Source of the DNA: Klebsiella pneumoniae
GTDB taxonomy: Bacteria; Pseudomonadota; Gammaproteobacteria; Pseudomonadales; Azotimanducaceae
Assembly: GCA_945861675.1 (NCBI GenBank)
Contig: CAMAVY010000011.1
Coordinates: forward strand, 1 to 44,031
Reading direction: 5' to 3'
Length of the DNA stretch: 44,031 nucleotides
The notes beneath the pieces were generated by a model. It ran no database searches. It was not told where the DNA came from and saw only the letters and a list, made by a program, of their open reading frames with translations. Both the position numbers and the translations under genes were made by a program. Shown piece by piece: positions 43,958 to 44,031 of this stretch. Every line of letters starts with the position of its first letter. Within the stretch, counting starts at the first letter, position 1.

Positions 43958-44031
43958 ATGTCGCAGGAACGAGATCGCGATGACCCGCTGGTTTGGCTCG
44001 AAGGCGACGTCGGGATTGTGTCAGCCGCTGA
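43958..44031 (+). CDS. Partial open frame cut by window edge, unrecognised
   Basis: ATG 43958 follows the promoter at 43914 by 15 bases and opens 24 codons (MSQERDRDDPLVWLEGDVGI and onward) that run off the window. There is no clear ribosome binding site, and the family is unknown. The DNA belongs to the block that interrupts rpoS, so a mobile element gene is one possibility. Confidence 0.3.
   Translation, partial: MSQERDRDDPLVWLEGDVGIVSAA

Overview
This is a high-GC bacterial chromosome segment, most likely from a gammaproteobacterium. The clearest evidence is the order mutS - fdxA - rpoS at the right end (40.0-43.9 kb), which is the usual gammaproteobacterial arrangement. Two CCA-encoding tRNA-Leu genes and xthA support a chromosomal location. 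Genus cannot be fixed from the sequence. Many enzymes are of kinds common in soil or marine bacteria that degrade lipids, steroids or terpenoids: CoA-transferase, acyl-CoA dehydrogenases, a Baeyer-Villiger monooxygenase, luciferase-like (F420/FMN) oxidoreductases, an SDR, PhyH and a zinc ADH.

Layout. 0-1.3 kb holds mobile-element debris (a 23-bp tandem repeat resembling IS21-family ends and an IS6-like transposase fragment) around a 5'-truncated APH-type phosphotransferase. 1.3-2.1 kb is a CPBP membrane protease. 2.3-11.3 kb is a catabolic block: a two-domain CoA-transferase and LLM oxidoreductase on the minus strand, a divergent acyl-CoA dehydrogenase and SDR, then an alpha/beta hydrolase and a Baeyer-Villiger monooxygenase. 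11.4-13.2 kb is a patatin lipoprotein and a frameshifted TetR regulator. 13.4-16.3 kb is a tight three-gene exported module: Tat-type flavin amine oxidase, dihaem cytochrome c and a RidA protein with its own export signal. 16.4-21.0 kb (minus) carries the intact phosphotransferase paralogue, a glycosyltransferase broken by one TGA, a class-C-type serine hydrolase and yghU. 21.1-30.4 kb mixes a second and third LLM oxidoreductase, a broken TPR gene, an ATP-grasp protein, a second acyl-CoA dehydrogenase, a DinB-like protein, a nitroreductase and xthA. 30.6-33.4 kb is a lipoprotein followed in frame by a frameshifted beta-propeller. 33.5-39.9 kb has a hormone-sensitive-lipase-type hydrolase, a DUF4253 protein, two tRNA-Leu genes flanking an ADH/sulfotransferase/methyltransferase operon, PhyH and a damaged membrane protein.

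The most interesting unit is the amine oxidase - cytochrome c - RidA operon. It reads as a periplasmic amine dehydrogenase whose electrons go to a cytochrome c and whose imine product is hydrolysed outside the cytoplasm by an exported RidA. A second theme is gene damage. At least seven genes carry a premature stop, a homopolymer frameshift, a tandem duplication or a truncation. Either the region is decaying, or part of this is assembly or sequencing error in homopolymers. At the right edge the 5' third of rpoS is replaced by unrelated DNA carrying a strong outward promoter, consistent with an insertion into the stationary-phase sigma factor gene.
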